From Firmicutes bacterium UBA4845 (GTDB lineage: Bacteria; Bacillota; Clostridia; Tissierellales; Sedimentibacteraceae): a stretch of 11,862 nt of DNA. Position numbers and translations under genes: made by a program. The notes beneath the pieces were generated by a model. That model was not told where the DNA came from and did no database searches. It was given only the letters and a program-made list of their open reading frames with translations. Location of the stretch: contig DHER01000151.1 of NCBI GenBank assembly GCA_002399975.1, positions 1 to 11,862 on the forward strand, read 5' to 3'. Shown here one piece after another: positions 6,071 through 11,862 of the stretch (positions are counted from its first letter, which is position 1; the number at the start of each line of letters is the position of its first letter).

Positions 6071-6385
6071 ATGAATTTTAGAAAGTTTATTAATGTATTC
6101 GCTATTGTTCTAGTAGCTTTTAGCATTACTGCATGTAAGAGTAAAGAATTAAGCATGGAAGAGCAAGCCTGGAATGAAGCAACTAATTATATTAAATGGT
6201 TTGCCGAAAGAAATGATGCTGATCTAGAGCCAGGTGTTTATAGCAAAGACAGAGTCGTTAAAAACGCGGATCTGAACTATACCTGCTGTGTTGCGATTAC
6301 TTCAAGTGAAGGAAATTATGATCAATGGTACATAACAGTCGAGAAGAAACCTGATGGGGATTGGGAGGTAATGGATATTAAATAA
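6071..6385 (+). CDS. Small lipoprotein, 104 aa
   Basis: The N-terminus is a lipoprotein signal peptide: basic NFRKF, a hydrophobic core, and the lipobox ITAC with C22 as the modified cysteine. The mature part of about 83 residues is soluble and outside the membrane. It contains WNEATNYIKWFAERN, two adjacent cysteines in LNYTCCVAI, and a C-terminal strand pattern (YDQWYITVEKKPDGDWEVMD) like small beta-rich lipoprotein domains. The family and function are not recognised. ATG 6071 is preceded by AAGGGGATG. It is the last gene of the cassette and is closed by a strong terminator. By position it corresponds to the larger lipoprotein at 10527, but the mature sequences are not visibly alike. Confidence 0.75.
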   Translation: MNFRKFINVFAIVLVAFSITACKSKELSMEEQAWNEATNYIKWFAERNDADLEPGVYSKDRVVKNADLNYTCCVAITSSEGNYDQWYITVEKKPDGDWEVMDIK

Positions 6386-6413
6386 ATACTGTCAGTGATA
6401 TATTGACCTTGAT

Positions 6414-6447
6414 AAGAACAGAAATCGAAATGATTTCTGTTCTTTTT
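6414..6447 (+). terminator. Strong rho-independent terminator after the lipoprotein gene
   Basis: AAGAACAGAAATC (6414-6426) and GATTTCTGTTCTT (6432-6444) form a perfect 13-bp stem with a five-base loop, running into a T-tract. It separates the radC/mor cassette from the DUF5688 operon. Confidence 0.88.
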
Positions 6448-6549
6448 ATGCTTAAAAAGAACAATCTATATTTACTCCTATTTTTTAACAATGTCTTTAA
6501 AGCTTACAGATACTTATAAATTAAAATCAAATCAAAAGGAGTCAGGATT

Positions 6550-7515
6550 ATGAATTATATAAAGTTTTGTCAGGAGATGCAATCCTCCGTTCAATGTATA
6601 CTAGGTAATAGTTACAAGGTAAAAATTATTAAAGTTAATAAGCTTAATGGTGTTTCGCTTCAAAGCACATTTATTGAAAATAAAAATGAAACAGTCACGC
6701 CGAATATTTACCTTGAAGAATATTACCTTCAGTATCAGGATGGACACTCAATAGAAGAACTTGCAGTTGACATTGTTTCAAAATATTTCCATTTCGATAA
6801 ATGTGCTGAATTGTCAGTATTATTACACTTGGATTTTGAAATGGTAAAAGATAGGCTATTCATCAAGCTGATTAATTATGATAAAAACAAGGACCTGTTA
6901 GAAATCATGCCCCATGTGAGATGGCTTGATCTTGCGATTGTTTTTGCTGTTCTTGTAAAGAAAGAAGATGAAGGAATAGGATCATTTAATATAAAAAATG
7001 AGCTAATGGAAAACTGGAATGTGGACACAGCAACGATATATAATTATGCCATTAAAAACACACCAATATTATTTGGCTTAAGTGTCCGATTGCTGGATGA
7101 CATTATCAGAGAAAGCGTAGTAAAAAAATTCTGCAATACTGTGGATGAAGAAGCATTTAATACAATGATGAATACATTATTACCTAAAGAAAATAATGAA
7201 AAACATCATCGTATGTATGTAGCCACAAATTCCTTAGGAATAAACGGCTCGTCCGTCATACTGTATAAAGAAGAACTCCATTCCTTAAGTGATAGATTAA
7301 ATTCCAATCTATATATTCTTCCATCTAGTATCCATGAAGTTATAATTGTACCGGCCGAAGATAATATAGATAAGGAGCAGCTTTTGAACATGGTCAAAGA
7401 AGTGAATGAAACCCAAGTTCCAATTCAGGAAGTATTATCTGATAACGTATATTACTTCAATAGAGAAACGGATGAAGTTTATTCACTTATAGGTTGTAAG
7501 GAGAAGATATTATGA
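6550..7515 (+). CDS. DUF5688 family protein
   Basis: A 321-residue cytosolic protein that I recognise as DUF5688, a family frequent on integrative elements and phage-like regions of Lachnospiraceae and of unknown function. Supporting stretches are an N-terminal YLEEYYLQYQDGHSIEELA (about 54-72), the middle LLEIMPHVRWLDLAIVF region (about 117-133), and the C-terminal half with ATNSLGINGSSVILYKE and LYILPSSIHEVIIVPA, where DUF5688 proteins are most conserved. No catalytic motif is evident. The start ATG 6550 follows AAAAGGAG. The gene overlaps the next one by four bases (ATGA), so it is co-translated with the YqaJ-type exonuclease, suggesting related work in DNA processing. Confidence 0.82.
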   Translation: MNYIKFCQEMQSSVQCILGNSYKVKIIKVNKLNGVSLQSTFIENKNETVTPNIYLEEYYLQYQDGHSIEELAVDIVSKYFHFDKCAELSVLLHLDFEMVKDRLFIKLINYDKNKDLLEIMPHVRWLDLAIVFAVLVKKEDEGIGSFNIKNELMENWNVDTATIYNYAIKNTPILFGLSVRLLDDIIRESVVKKFCNTVDEEAFNTMMNTLLPKENNEKHHRMYVATNSLGINGSSVILYKEELHSLSDRLNSNLYILPSSIHEVIIVPAEDNIDKEQLLNMVKEVNETQVPIQEVLSDNVYYFNRETDEVYSLIGCKEKIL

Positions 7516-8441
7516 GTAATATTCTAGCTGATAAAAGAGAGCTGAATTATGGATCATGGTTGGAGTTCCGTAATAAAGGAATTGAGGGGCCAGATGTATC
7601 AATAATATGTGGCATCAGTAAATTCAAATCAGTTATGCAGTTATGGATGGAAAAGACAGGCATATTACCATTAGAATCAACCGATGCTGAGGCTGCATAT
7701 TGGGATACCGTATTGGAGCCTTTGGTAAAAAAGGAATTTACTAACCGTACTGGATTGAAAATATGCAAACATAATGCTATGATGCAGCATTCTAAACATG
7801 TATTTATGCTGGCTAATGTAGACGGAATATTAAAAGATAAGGAAGGTATGGCCATCTTTGAGGCAAAGACTGCTTCCGAATATAAATCGGATCAATGGAA
7901 GCATGGTGTACCACCAGAATATCAATTGCAAGCTCAGCATTGTATGGAAGTAATTGGCTACAATAAAGCCTACATAGCGGTTCTTATTGGTGGGAACAAG
8001 TTTGTATATTATGGGGTTAAACGTGACAATAATATCATCAACCCTATGATTAAAATGGAACAGAAATTCTGGGAGCACGTAAAAAATCGGACTCCGCCTG
8101 GAATTGATGGTTTAGATGATTCTACTGAATATCTTAATAATCTATTCCAAGGCAGCAGTCATACTTCCATTATTCTGCCGGAGAGTACGATGGATATTAT
8201 TCGTGATTATGAAGAAACGACAGAGCATATAAAGAATCTTACGGATCACAAAGAAGAGCTTGCTAATAAAATGAAATTTTTACTGAAGGAAAATGAAGAA
8301 GGAATCGTTGGAAATCGCAAAATCAAATGGATATCTGTGCAGAACGAACGGTTAGATCAGAAAAAGCTAAGAAACGAATTACCTGAAATCTACGGAAAAT
8401 ATGTAACTACTCAATCCTACCGTAGGTTTTCTATTGATTAA
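7512..8441 (+). CDS. YqaJ-type viral recombinase / exonuclease
   Basis: A 309-residue nuclease of the YqaJ/lambda-exonuclease superfamily, which degrades one strand of duplex DNA to make single strands for annealing by a RecT- or Beta-type partner. Visible elements in order: RNKGIEGPDVSIICGISKF (20-38, the family's GIGGSD-like motif, here changed to GIEGPD), E69 in VLEPLVKKEF, D104 in ANVDGIL, E117 and K119 in IFEAKT, and Q138/Q140 in EYQLQAQH. These form the expected E-D-ExK metal site. The C-terminal third is a helical, charged region typical of the phage family. AAGGAG at 7499-7504 precedes ATG 7512 inside the end of the DUF5688 gene. The annealing protein that normally accompanies it is not in the window. 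Confidence 0.88.
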   Translation: MSNILADKRELNYGSWLEFRNKGIEGPDVSIICGISKFKSVMQLWMEKTGILPLESTDAEAAYWDTVLEPLVKKEFTNRTGLKICKHNAMMQHSKHVFMLANVDGILKDKEGMAIFEAKTASEYKSDQWKHGVPPEYQLQAQHCMEVIGYNKAYIAVLIGGNKFVYYGVKRDNNIINPMIKMEQKFWEHVKNRTPPGIDGLDDSTEYLNNLFQGSSHTSIILPESTMDIIRDYEETTEHIKNLTDHKEELANKMKFLLKENEEGIVGNRKIKWISVQNERLDQKKLRNELPEIYGKYVTTQSYRRFSID

Positions 8442-8454
8442 AGGGAGTCAGATT

Positions 8455-8499
8455 ATGGAATTAAAAGAAATCTTAATAGAAAAGTGGAAGCTCCATTAA
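8455..8499 (+). pseudogene. Truncated gene start after the exonuclease gene (14 codons)
   Basis: An ATG at 8455 sits behind AAGGGAGTCAG, a leader nearly the same as that of the DUF5688 gene (AAGGAGTCAGG before ATG 6550). It encodes only MELKEILIEKWKLH before TAA. A good ribosome binding site with such a short frame suggests the start of a lost third gene of the operon. A genuine 14-residue peptide is possible but less likely. Confidence 0.4.
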
Positions 8500-8535
8500 T
8501 AAATACCCATAGTGTGATGAAATTTTAGCGAACCT

Positions 8536-8911
8536 ATGATGTTCCCGTATTGTGTTATGGAATCCAGAGTAATGGCAAATGGCAAACATGTATTTTCAAA
8601 GTTGGCTAATAACCCACAGAAACTCACAGAGAATACAAATGTTTTCCAAACCAGAGGTAATCATTGATTATATCCCTATGTTGAGCATTTATGAATATAA
8701 TGTTAATGAATGCTGTATTATCATCAACAAGAACTTCGGATATATTTTTACAGGATCTTTGGAAATTAAACCAGGACAGGGCTGTTTGAGTTTGCGCACC
8801 CCTATAAGCTCAGGAATAGGCTCTTTCAATGATGGATATGTGTTATTGTTTACAAACGGTTACGGGAAACTCCTTATAATGAATTTTCATACGCATTTTA
8901 TCATCTCATAA
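8536..8911 (+). pseudogene. Decayed or doubtful coding region, two overlapping frames
   Basis: Two frames are open without a clear ribosome binding site. One runs from ATG 8536 to TGA 8667 (43 codons, with VMANGKHVFSKLANNPQKL). The other runs from ATG 8579 to TAA 8911 (110 codons). The second reads like a beta-rich protein after residue 21 (EVIIDYIPMLSIYEYN, later GYIFTGSLEIKPGQG and GYVLLFTNGYGKLL). A frameshift near 8640 could join the N-terminal part of the first to the body of the second. I recognise no family. If intact, the 110-residue frame would start at 8579 or at ATG 8639. It lies between the broken gene at 8455 and an intact regulator gene, in what appears to be a degenerating stretch. 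Confidence 0.35.
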
Positions 8912-8955
8912 TTCTAACAATAAAGTAAAATAATGATTATAAGGAGCTGATAAAA

Positions 8956-9144
8956 ATGTTTGAGCAATACAATGATATTATAACTCTTGATGAAATGGCA
9001 GAAATGCTTGGAATCGGCAGGAACCATGCATATCAACTATTAAAAAATAATCAGGTCAAAAGCTTTAAGAATGGCCGAAGCTGGAAAATTCCGAAGCTCG
9101 CGGTTATCGAATATATCATAAATTCTACAGGCATAAAACTATAA
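8956..9144 (+). CDS. Excisionase-like helix-turn-helix protein
   Basis: A 62-residue DNA-binding protein. IITLDEMAEMLGIGRNHAYQLL (residues 9-30) is the helix-turn-helix and VKSFKNGRSWKIPKLAVIEYI (35-55) the wing and final helix, the pattern of the excisionase / MerR-like domain found by many element-encoded proteins. AAGGAG about ten bases upstream supports ATG 8956. Unlike the copy at 2679, no integrase follows: the next element is a hairpin and then non-coding DNA. It may be an orphan recombination directionality factor from a lost integrase, or a small regulator. It is shorter and clearly distinct in sequence from the protein at 2679, sharing only the fold pattern. Confidence 0.78.
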   Translation: MFEQYNDIITLDEMAEMLGIGRNHAYQLLKNNQVKSFKNGRSWKIPKLAVIEYIINSTGIKL

Positions 9145-9148
9145 TAAA

Positions 9149-9183
9149 TTAATCCCAAGTGGTCAGCTGCCACTTGGGATTAA
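9149..9183. terminator. Perfect 14-bp hairpin after the helix-turn-helix gene
   Basis: TTAATCCCAAGTGG (9149-9162) and CCACTTGGGATTAA (9170-9183) flank TCAGCTG. The stem is stable and starts five bases after the stop codon, so it probably ends the transcript, although there is no good T-run on the plus strand. The non-coding stretch that follows (9184-9594) holds no gene I can support, only a short AGACA/TGTCT repeat (9285-9301) and a 30-codon open frame around 9515-9605 without a start signal. Confidence 0.55.
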
Positions 9184-9594
9184 CTGTTGATTATAGTGTT
9201 TTGCTGGAGCTTCTTGGATATATCATTTTAAAACAGGACAACTTTTTACAAAATTAATATTTATTTTTTGCTCATACAAACGTCAGACAGCAAATTTGTC
9301 TCTAATAAATTGTCTATTACCCTTTTCCTTGCTTTAATATGCTAATATGGTATATAAACCTTTTTATAATGCATTTATAATACTTCTATTATAAAAATAA
9401 TTATGTTTATGGCTTTTTTATATGAACCCGCTGTGTACGGGCACTGCTAGGCTGCAGCATAATTATAGTATATTATCTAAAAATTATATAATTCCAATTT
9501 AATAAATCATAATAAATCTACATCCTTCTGTCCCCGGTTATGGTTATCCCCTTTATAAGGACGGTCCTGAGTATAATCCCAGGAGATTGTCTTA

Positions 9595-9723
9595 CTGGCA
9601 ATATATTTAGGAATACCCGTTATAGACCACTTTATTATCGGTGATGAAAACAATTTTCTCAGCTTACGGGGAAATGTAACTATTAAAGCAAACAATCAAT
9701 CACAATTTCATATCAATGAATAA
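9595..9723 (+). pseudogene. C-terminal remnant of a second radC copy
   Basis: One frame up to TAA 9721-9723 reads LGIPVIDHFIIGDENNFLSL followed by RGNV. This aligns with the last 40 residues of the intact protein at 4616 (LGIPLLDHIIIGGDNSYLSL then RENG). The catalytic HxH...S..D region is absent; upstream the frame soon meets a TAA, and no start exists. It is therefore a truncated radC. Just like the intact copy, it is followed by a short-stem terminator, a conserved leader block and a mor gene, so it was carried here as part of a duplicated cassette. Confidence 0.85.
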
Positions 9724-9724
9724 A

Positions 9725-9751
9725 CAGACAGCCCAGTTACTGTCTGCTTTT
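9725..9751 (+). terminator. Rho-independent terminator after the radC remnant
   Basis: CAGACAG (9725-9731) and CTGTCTG (9740-9746) form a perfect 7-bp stem with an eight-base loop, followed by CTTTTTA. It occupies the same position relative to the radC tail as the terminator at 5144, although the stem sequence differs. Confidence 0.75.
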
Positions 9752-9797
9752 TATGTCTTTTTTAATGTTACGTAAGATTTACAAGGGAAAAAGGAAG

Positions 9798-9827
9798 CGG
9801 AATTACCAATGAAATCGGAAATGAATT
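9798..9827 (+). repeat. Leader block conserved upstream of both mor genes (copy 2)
   Basis: This begins CGGAATTACCAATGAAAT and matches the block at 5209-5238. It lies 46 bases before the second mor start; copy 1 lies 49 bases before the first. The spacing is thus kept as well as the sequence. Confidence 0.6.
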
Positions 9828-9829
9828 AG

Positions 9830-9859
9830 TTTAAATTAAAAGTACTTAAAATTTATATT
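9830..9859 (+). promoter_or_regulatory. Imperfect palindrome and possible promoter of mor copy 2
   Basis: An imperfect inverted repeat is centred on AAGTACTT (9840-9847), with TAAATT on the left and AATTTA on the right. A TTTAAA (9830-9835) and TATATT (9854-9859) with an 18-base spacer could be a weak promoter. The arrangement mimics the palindrome-over-promoter layout of mor copy 1, but with a different sequence. Confidence 0.35.
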
Positions 9860-9873
9860 ATCAAGGTGATTAT

Positions 9874-10164
9874 ATGGATAGTAAAATGCTGCTTCACAGT
9901 GAGGGATTTACTGGTATATACAAGGAGCTGGCGGATGTTATTGGTGCCGAAAATACTTATGCCGTATATGAAAGCATGAGGGGACAGCAGGCTACTTTCC
10001 CTAAACGGCTGTATACAACGGAGTATGCTCTCGGGCAGATAAGGGAAAATTACACAGGCAACAACATCAAAAAGCTTGCAGTCCAGTTTGACTACACGGA
10101 AAAGCATCTCAGGCAGTTATTAAAAAAGCTTGATGAAATAAAAGTTGAAATAAAAGCAAAATAG
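9874..10164 (+). CDS. Mor-family transcription regulator (copy 2)
   Basis: A 96-residue paralogue of the protein at 5288, with an intact frame. The most conserved parts are SEGF, ESMRGQQATFPKRLYTT (about 33-49) and the C-terminal helix-turn-helix DYTEKHLRQLLK. The central loop (residues about 56-66) and the tail differ most. The start ATG 9874 follows AAGGTG by about six bases. While its neighbours radC and the small membrane gene have decayed, this regulator has kept its frame with many changes relative to copy 1, which suggests it is still used and possibly has a different operator. The likely targets are its own promoter or the lipoprotein gene downstream; this is inference. Confidence 0.75.
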   Translation: MDSKMLLHSEGFTGIYKELADVIGAENTYAVYESMRGQQATFPKRLYTTEYALGQIRENYTGNNIKKLAVQFDYTEKHLRQLLKKLDEIKVEIKAK

Positions 10165-10241
10165 CAAGTCGTAAATTAAAAGAATAATAAATAATGTAAA
10201 ATATTGTATCTCACGGTATAATGGGGGGAAATTATAAATTG

Positions 10242-10416
10242 ATGGGGATCGAAATAAATGCTTGGTCTTTTATTTTATAATAGTTAGGTATATTTTATCC
10301 GGCTATTTAAACAGAGATAATATATATTGGCCAGGGTAATATAAGTTGTTCATGGGCACTAATATTTGGATGATTTTACATACCATGGACTTTACTAAAA
10401 CTAATATTCAGGAGAA
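10242..10416 (+). pseudogene. Broken copy of the 59-aa small membrane protein gene
   Basis: Downstream of mor copy 2, stop codons interrupt every frame, but pieces match the intact protein at 5584. SGYLNRDNIYW corresponds to YGYVNRDKIYI. Further on and in another frame, FYIPWTLLKLIF corresponds to FYIPWAILKMIF. A start-like ATG at 10242 lies after a GGGGGG run. At least one frameshift and several stops separate the pieces, so no product is expected. It confirms that the duplicated cassette extended past mor. The stretch 10417-10510 shows nothing further that I can support. Confidence 0.75.
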
Positions 10417-10526
10417 ATATCCTTATGATGATAAAAAGTTATTCCTGAACCTAAATTAAAGAACAGGAGAAAGAAAGGAAAAGAATAAGTATCTTTCAGA
10501 AATAATAAAAAATGGAGGGAATTAAA

Positions 10527-11549
10527 GTGAAAAAGTTTATATTGTTTATACTATCAATCTTTACTATTCTATTATTGGTAGCATGTGGAGCCGAAGGTAA
10601 AAGCAGATATGATCAAATGCTAGATTCCAAACCAGTTACTTCTGCCGAGCAGGTAAAAGAACTAGCCGATATAAGTAAAAATGAGTATTACAGAACTGCG
10701 ACTGATGCTGCTAATGCTGGCATTAGCTATAATGATTATATTAGATCTATGAAGCAGGCTGAAGAAGATTCAAAATCTGGGTTCGGAGAAATAGATGAAA
10801 CGGAAGCAGCAACACCTACCCCTGAATTGACCTGGAAGGAAAAGAAATATGCCGGATATGACCCAAACTATGATTCTGGCGAAGATCTTGATAGAGAGTG
10901 CTTTTTTGCTAATAATCCTGCAAGACTGGAAACATTCCTCAGAGAAAACATATGCTATTATGAAACATATTATGATTATGAAGATAGTACCAGAACCTTA
11001 GAAATTACAAAGACTAAAAGAAATGGTAAGGAATATGGAGTTAAAGCCATCTATTGTGATGATGCCGAGACTATGATTTATTATTATTACCTTGATGAAC
11101 CAGATAAAATTCATTGTGATTATTATTGTTATGATGGACTTGCAGCTTCTATTGATACTGATGATGGCGAATATTATATGGATATGATCGGGGAGGAATA
11201 TGATAAAGAGATTAAAGAAATTAATGATGAGGCAATTCGAAGGGAAGAAGAAGAGCGACAGCGGCTTCAGGTTTCCAAAGAAGAGTTATATGAAATTGCT
11301 AAATCAGATGCCCATAAAGTTATTTCTGGAAAAGTATATACTGATAGTATCTATTCAATGTTTCATTATGATGATATAGATAATGTATATTTTGAGCAGG
11401 ATGGTGCTACGTGTTATATCAATTTTATAGTAACCTATCATGAGAATGTAATAAAGGATCTGATGGGCGGCGCTCAAAACTATTTTGTTCAATGCGTATA
11501 TGTAATTCAAAATGATTCATTAATGCTTAAGAGTATAGATGTTGAATAA
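10527..11549 (+). CDS. Large lipoprotein, 340 aa
   Basis: The start is GTG 10527, seven bases after GGAGGG at 10514-10519; an in-frame ATG at 10512 overlaps that site and would give an odd acidic N-terminus. The signal peptide is KKFILFILSIFTILLLVAC with lipobox LVAC and modified Cys20. The mature protein is acidic and very rich in Asp, Glu and Tyr, with a low-complexity linker ATPTPELTWKEKK near residue 94. A Tyr-rich beta-type region follows (for example YYETYYDYEDSTRTLEI), then a charged helix EEAIRR-like segment with EEERQRLQVSKEEL, and a final beta domain with a repeated DDIDNVYF-type pattern. It is probably exposed on the outer face of the membrane. The family is not recognised. By order it takes the place of the small lipoprotein in the first cassette. 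Confidence 0.8.
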   Translation: MKKFILFILSIFTILLLVACGAEGKSRYDQMLDSKPVTSAEQVKELADISKNEYYRTATDAANAGISYNDYIRSMKQAEEDSKSGFGEIDETEAATPTPELTWKEKKYAGYDPNYDSGEDLDRECFFANNPARLETFLRENICYYETYYDYEDSTRTLEITKTKRNGKEYGVKAIYCDDAETMIYYYYLDEPDKIHCDYYCYDGLAASIDTDDGEYYMDMIGEEYDKEIKEINDEAIRREEEERQRLQVSKEELYEIAKSDAHKVISGKVYTDSIYSMFHYDDIDNVYFEQDGATCYINFIVTYHENVIKDLMGGAQNYFVQCVYVIQNDSLMLKSIDVE

Positions 11550-11701
11550 ATAATATGGTGATTAAGGATGAAATATTTTAGCTCCATTGAAGGCGCTTGG
11601 CAGGTATGATATCTTGAAATGGCCGACCAAACACATAAACTAAAAAGGTGAATGATAGATGATTACTAAGAAAAGGAGTTTACTTTGCTTAAACATGAAT
11701 T

Positions 11702-11719
11702 CAATTTATAATTGTTTTT
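11702..11719 (+). terminator. Possible weak terminator downstream of the lipoprotein gene
   Basis: CAATT and AATTG form a 5-bp stem with a TAT loop, followed by five T's. The stem is weak and AT-only apart from its closing pair, and it lies about 150 bases after the lipoprotein stop. The region 11550-11759 otherwise contains only very short frames (for example 25 codons from ATG 11659) that I do not support as genes. Confidence 0.3.
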
Positions 11720-11759
11720 CATGTCAAAAATGGTAGAATACATATTGCCTTTCTCCTAC

Positions 11760-11781
11760 TGCATTCCAATTGCATTCCAAA
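11760..11781. repeat. Tandem 11-bp repeat next to the tRNA end
   Basis: TGCATTCCAAT and TGCATTCCAAA stand directly one after the other, ten of eleven bases identical. They lie just outside the terminator of the probable tRNA. Tandem repeats about one helical turn long near a tRNA 3' end are typical of integrase or excisionase arm sites, so they may belong to the end of a larger island. Confidence 0.5.
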
Positions 11782-11788
11782 CACAAAA

Positions 11789-11834
11789 AAATCAAGGGTT
11801 TCGGAGTTGATAAAAACTCTGAAACCCTTGATTT
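11789..11834 (-). terminator. Strong terminator for the minus-strand tRNA
   Basis: AATCAAGGGTTTC (11790-11802) pairs with GAAACCCTTGATT (11821-11833), and the inner GAGTT/AACTC extends the stem to about 19-20 pairs including one G-U. Read on the minus strand, it follows the tRNA 3' end within eight bases and runs into seven T's, so it acts on leftward transcription. Confidence 0.85.
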
Positions 11835-11841
11835 ATAAGGA

Positions 11842-11862
11842 TGCAGTTGAAGGGACTTGAAC
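11842..11862 (-). tRNA. Probable 3' end of a tRNA gene, cut by the window edge
   Basis: On the minus strand the last bases read GTTCAAGTCCCTT followed by CAACTGCA. This matches a T-loop (TTCAAGT), the 3' half of the T-stem and a 7-base acceptor strand with discriminator A; CCA would not be encoded. The strong terminator directly downstream supports a transcribed tRNA. The anticodon is outside the window, so the identity cannot be given. It could alternatively be a tRNA fragment left as an attachment site. Confidence 0.6.

Noticed and set aside
5803..6156. Minus-strand frame of 117 codons with hydrophobic stretches
   Set aside because: It lies opposite two genes with strong ribosome binding sites; the hydrophobic look arises from the complementary strand of membrane-protein codons.
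7547..8078. Two minus-strand frames inside the exonuclease gene
   Set aside because: They are shadows of a gene with conserved active-site residues.
9507..9695. 62-codon minus-strand frame
   Set aside because: The plus strand here encodes a recognisable radC tail, so the opposite frame is a by-product.
9853..10107. Minus-strand frame over mor copy 2
   Set aside because: It is antisense to an intact paralogue with conserved sequence, so the plus-strand reading is the real one.

Overview
The window looks like accessory DNA from a low-GC Gram-positive bacterium, most likely a Clostridia/Lachnospiraceae-type genome. The composition is AT-rich, start codons are preceded by strong AGGAGG-type ribosome binding sites, and the gene families (DUF5688, a RadC-like JAB protein, Mor-family regulators, small MOBP relaxase, tyrosine integrase) are common on integrative elements of such gut Firmicutes. 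The taxonomic call is inference.

Layout. (1) 8-1060 (minus): one very AT-rich gene of unknown function. (2) About 1209-1618: two decayed coding remnants pointing in opposite directions. (3) About 1620-4380: a very compact integrative mobilizable element, made of an accessory relaxosome protein, a 172-residue relaxase, an excisionase-type helix-turn-helix protein, an attenuator-like terminator and a complete tyrosine integrase, followed by repeats that look like integrase arm sites. (4) 4320-4535: non-coding DNA dense in perfect inverted repeats. (5) 4616-6385: a cargo cassette with a RadC-like JAB protein, a Mor-family regulator, two small membrane proteins and a small lipoprotein, closed by a strong terminator. 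(6) 6550-8441: DUF5688 gene overlapping by 4 bases with a YqaJ-type exonuclease gene. (7) 8442-8955: decayed gene fragments. (8) 8956-9144: a small excisionase-like DNA-binding protein followed by a 14-bp hairpin. (9) 9595-11549: a second, partly decayed copy of the cassette (radC tail, terminator, intact mor paralogue, broken small membrane gene) ending in a larger, unrelated-looking lipoprotein. (10) 11700-11862: tandem 11-mers, a strong minus-strand terminator, and what appears to be the 3' end of a minus-strand tRNA cut by the window end.

How it fits together. The small mobilizable element carries DNA processing and integration functions but no coupling protein or type IV secretion genes, so it would need a helper element to transfer. 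The flanking cassette has no recognisable transfer machinery in view. The most notable point is that the order radC - terminator - conserved leader - palindrome - mor - small membrane protein - lipoprotein occurs twice, about 4.6 kb apart. One copy is intact; the other has lost radC and the small membrane protein but kept the regulator and a lipoprotein. This argues for an old segmental duplication and for selection on the regulator plus lipoprotein part. The role of that cassette is not known to me.
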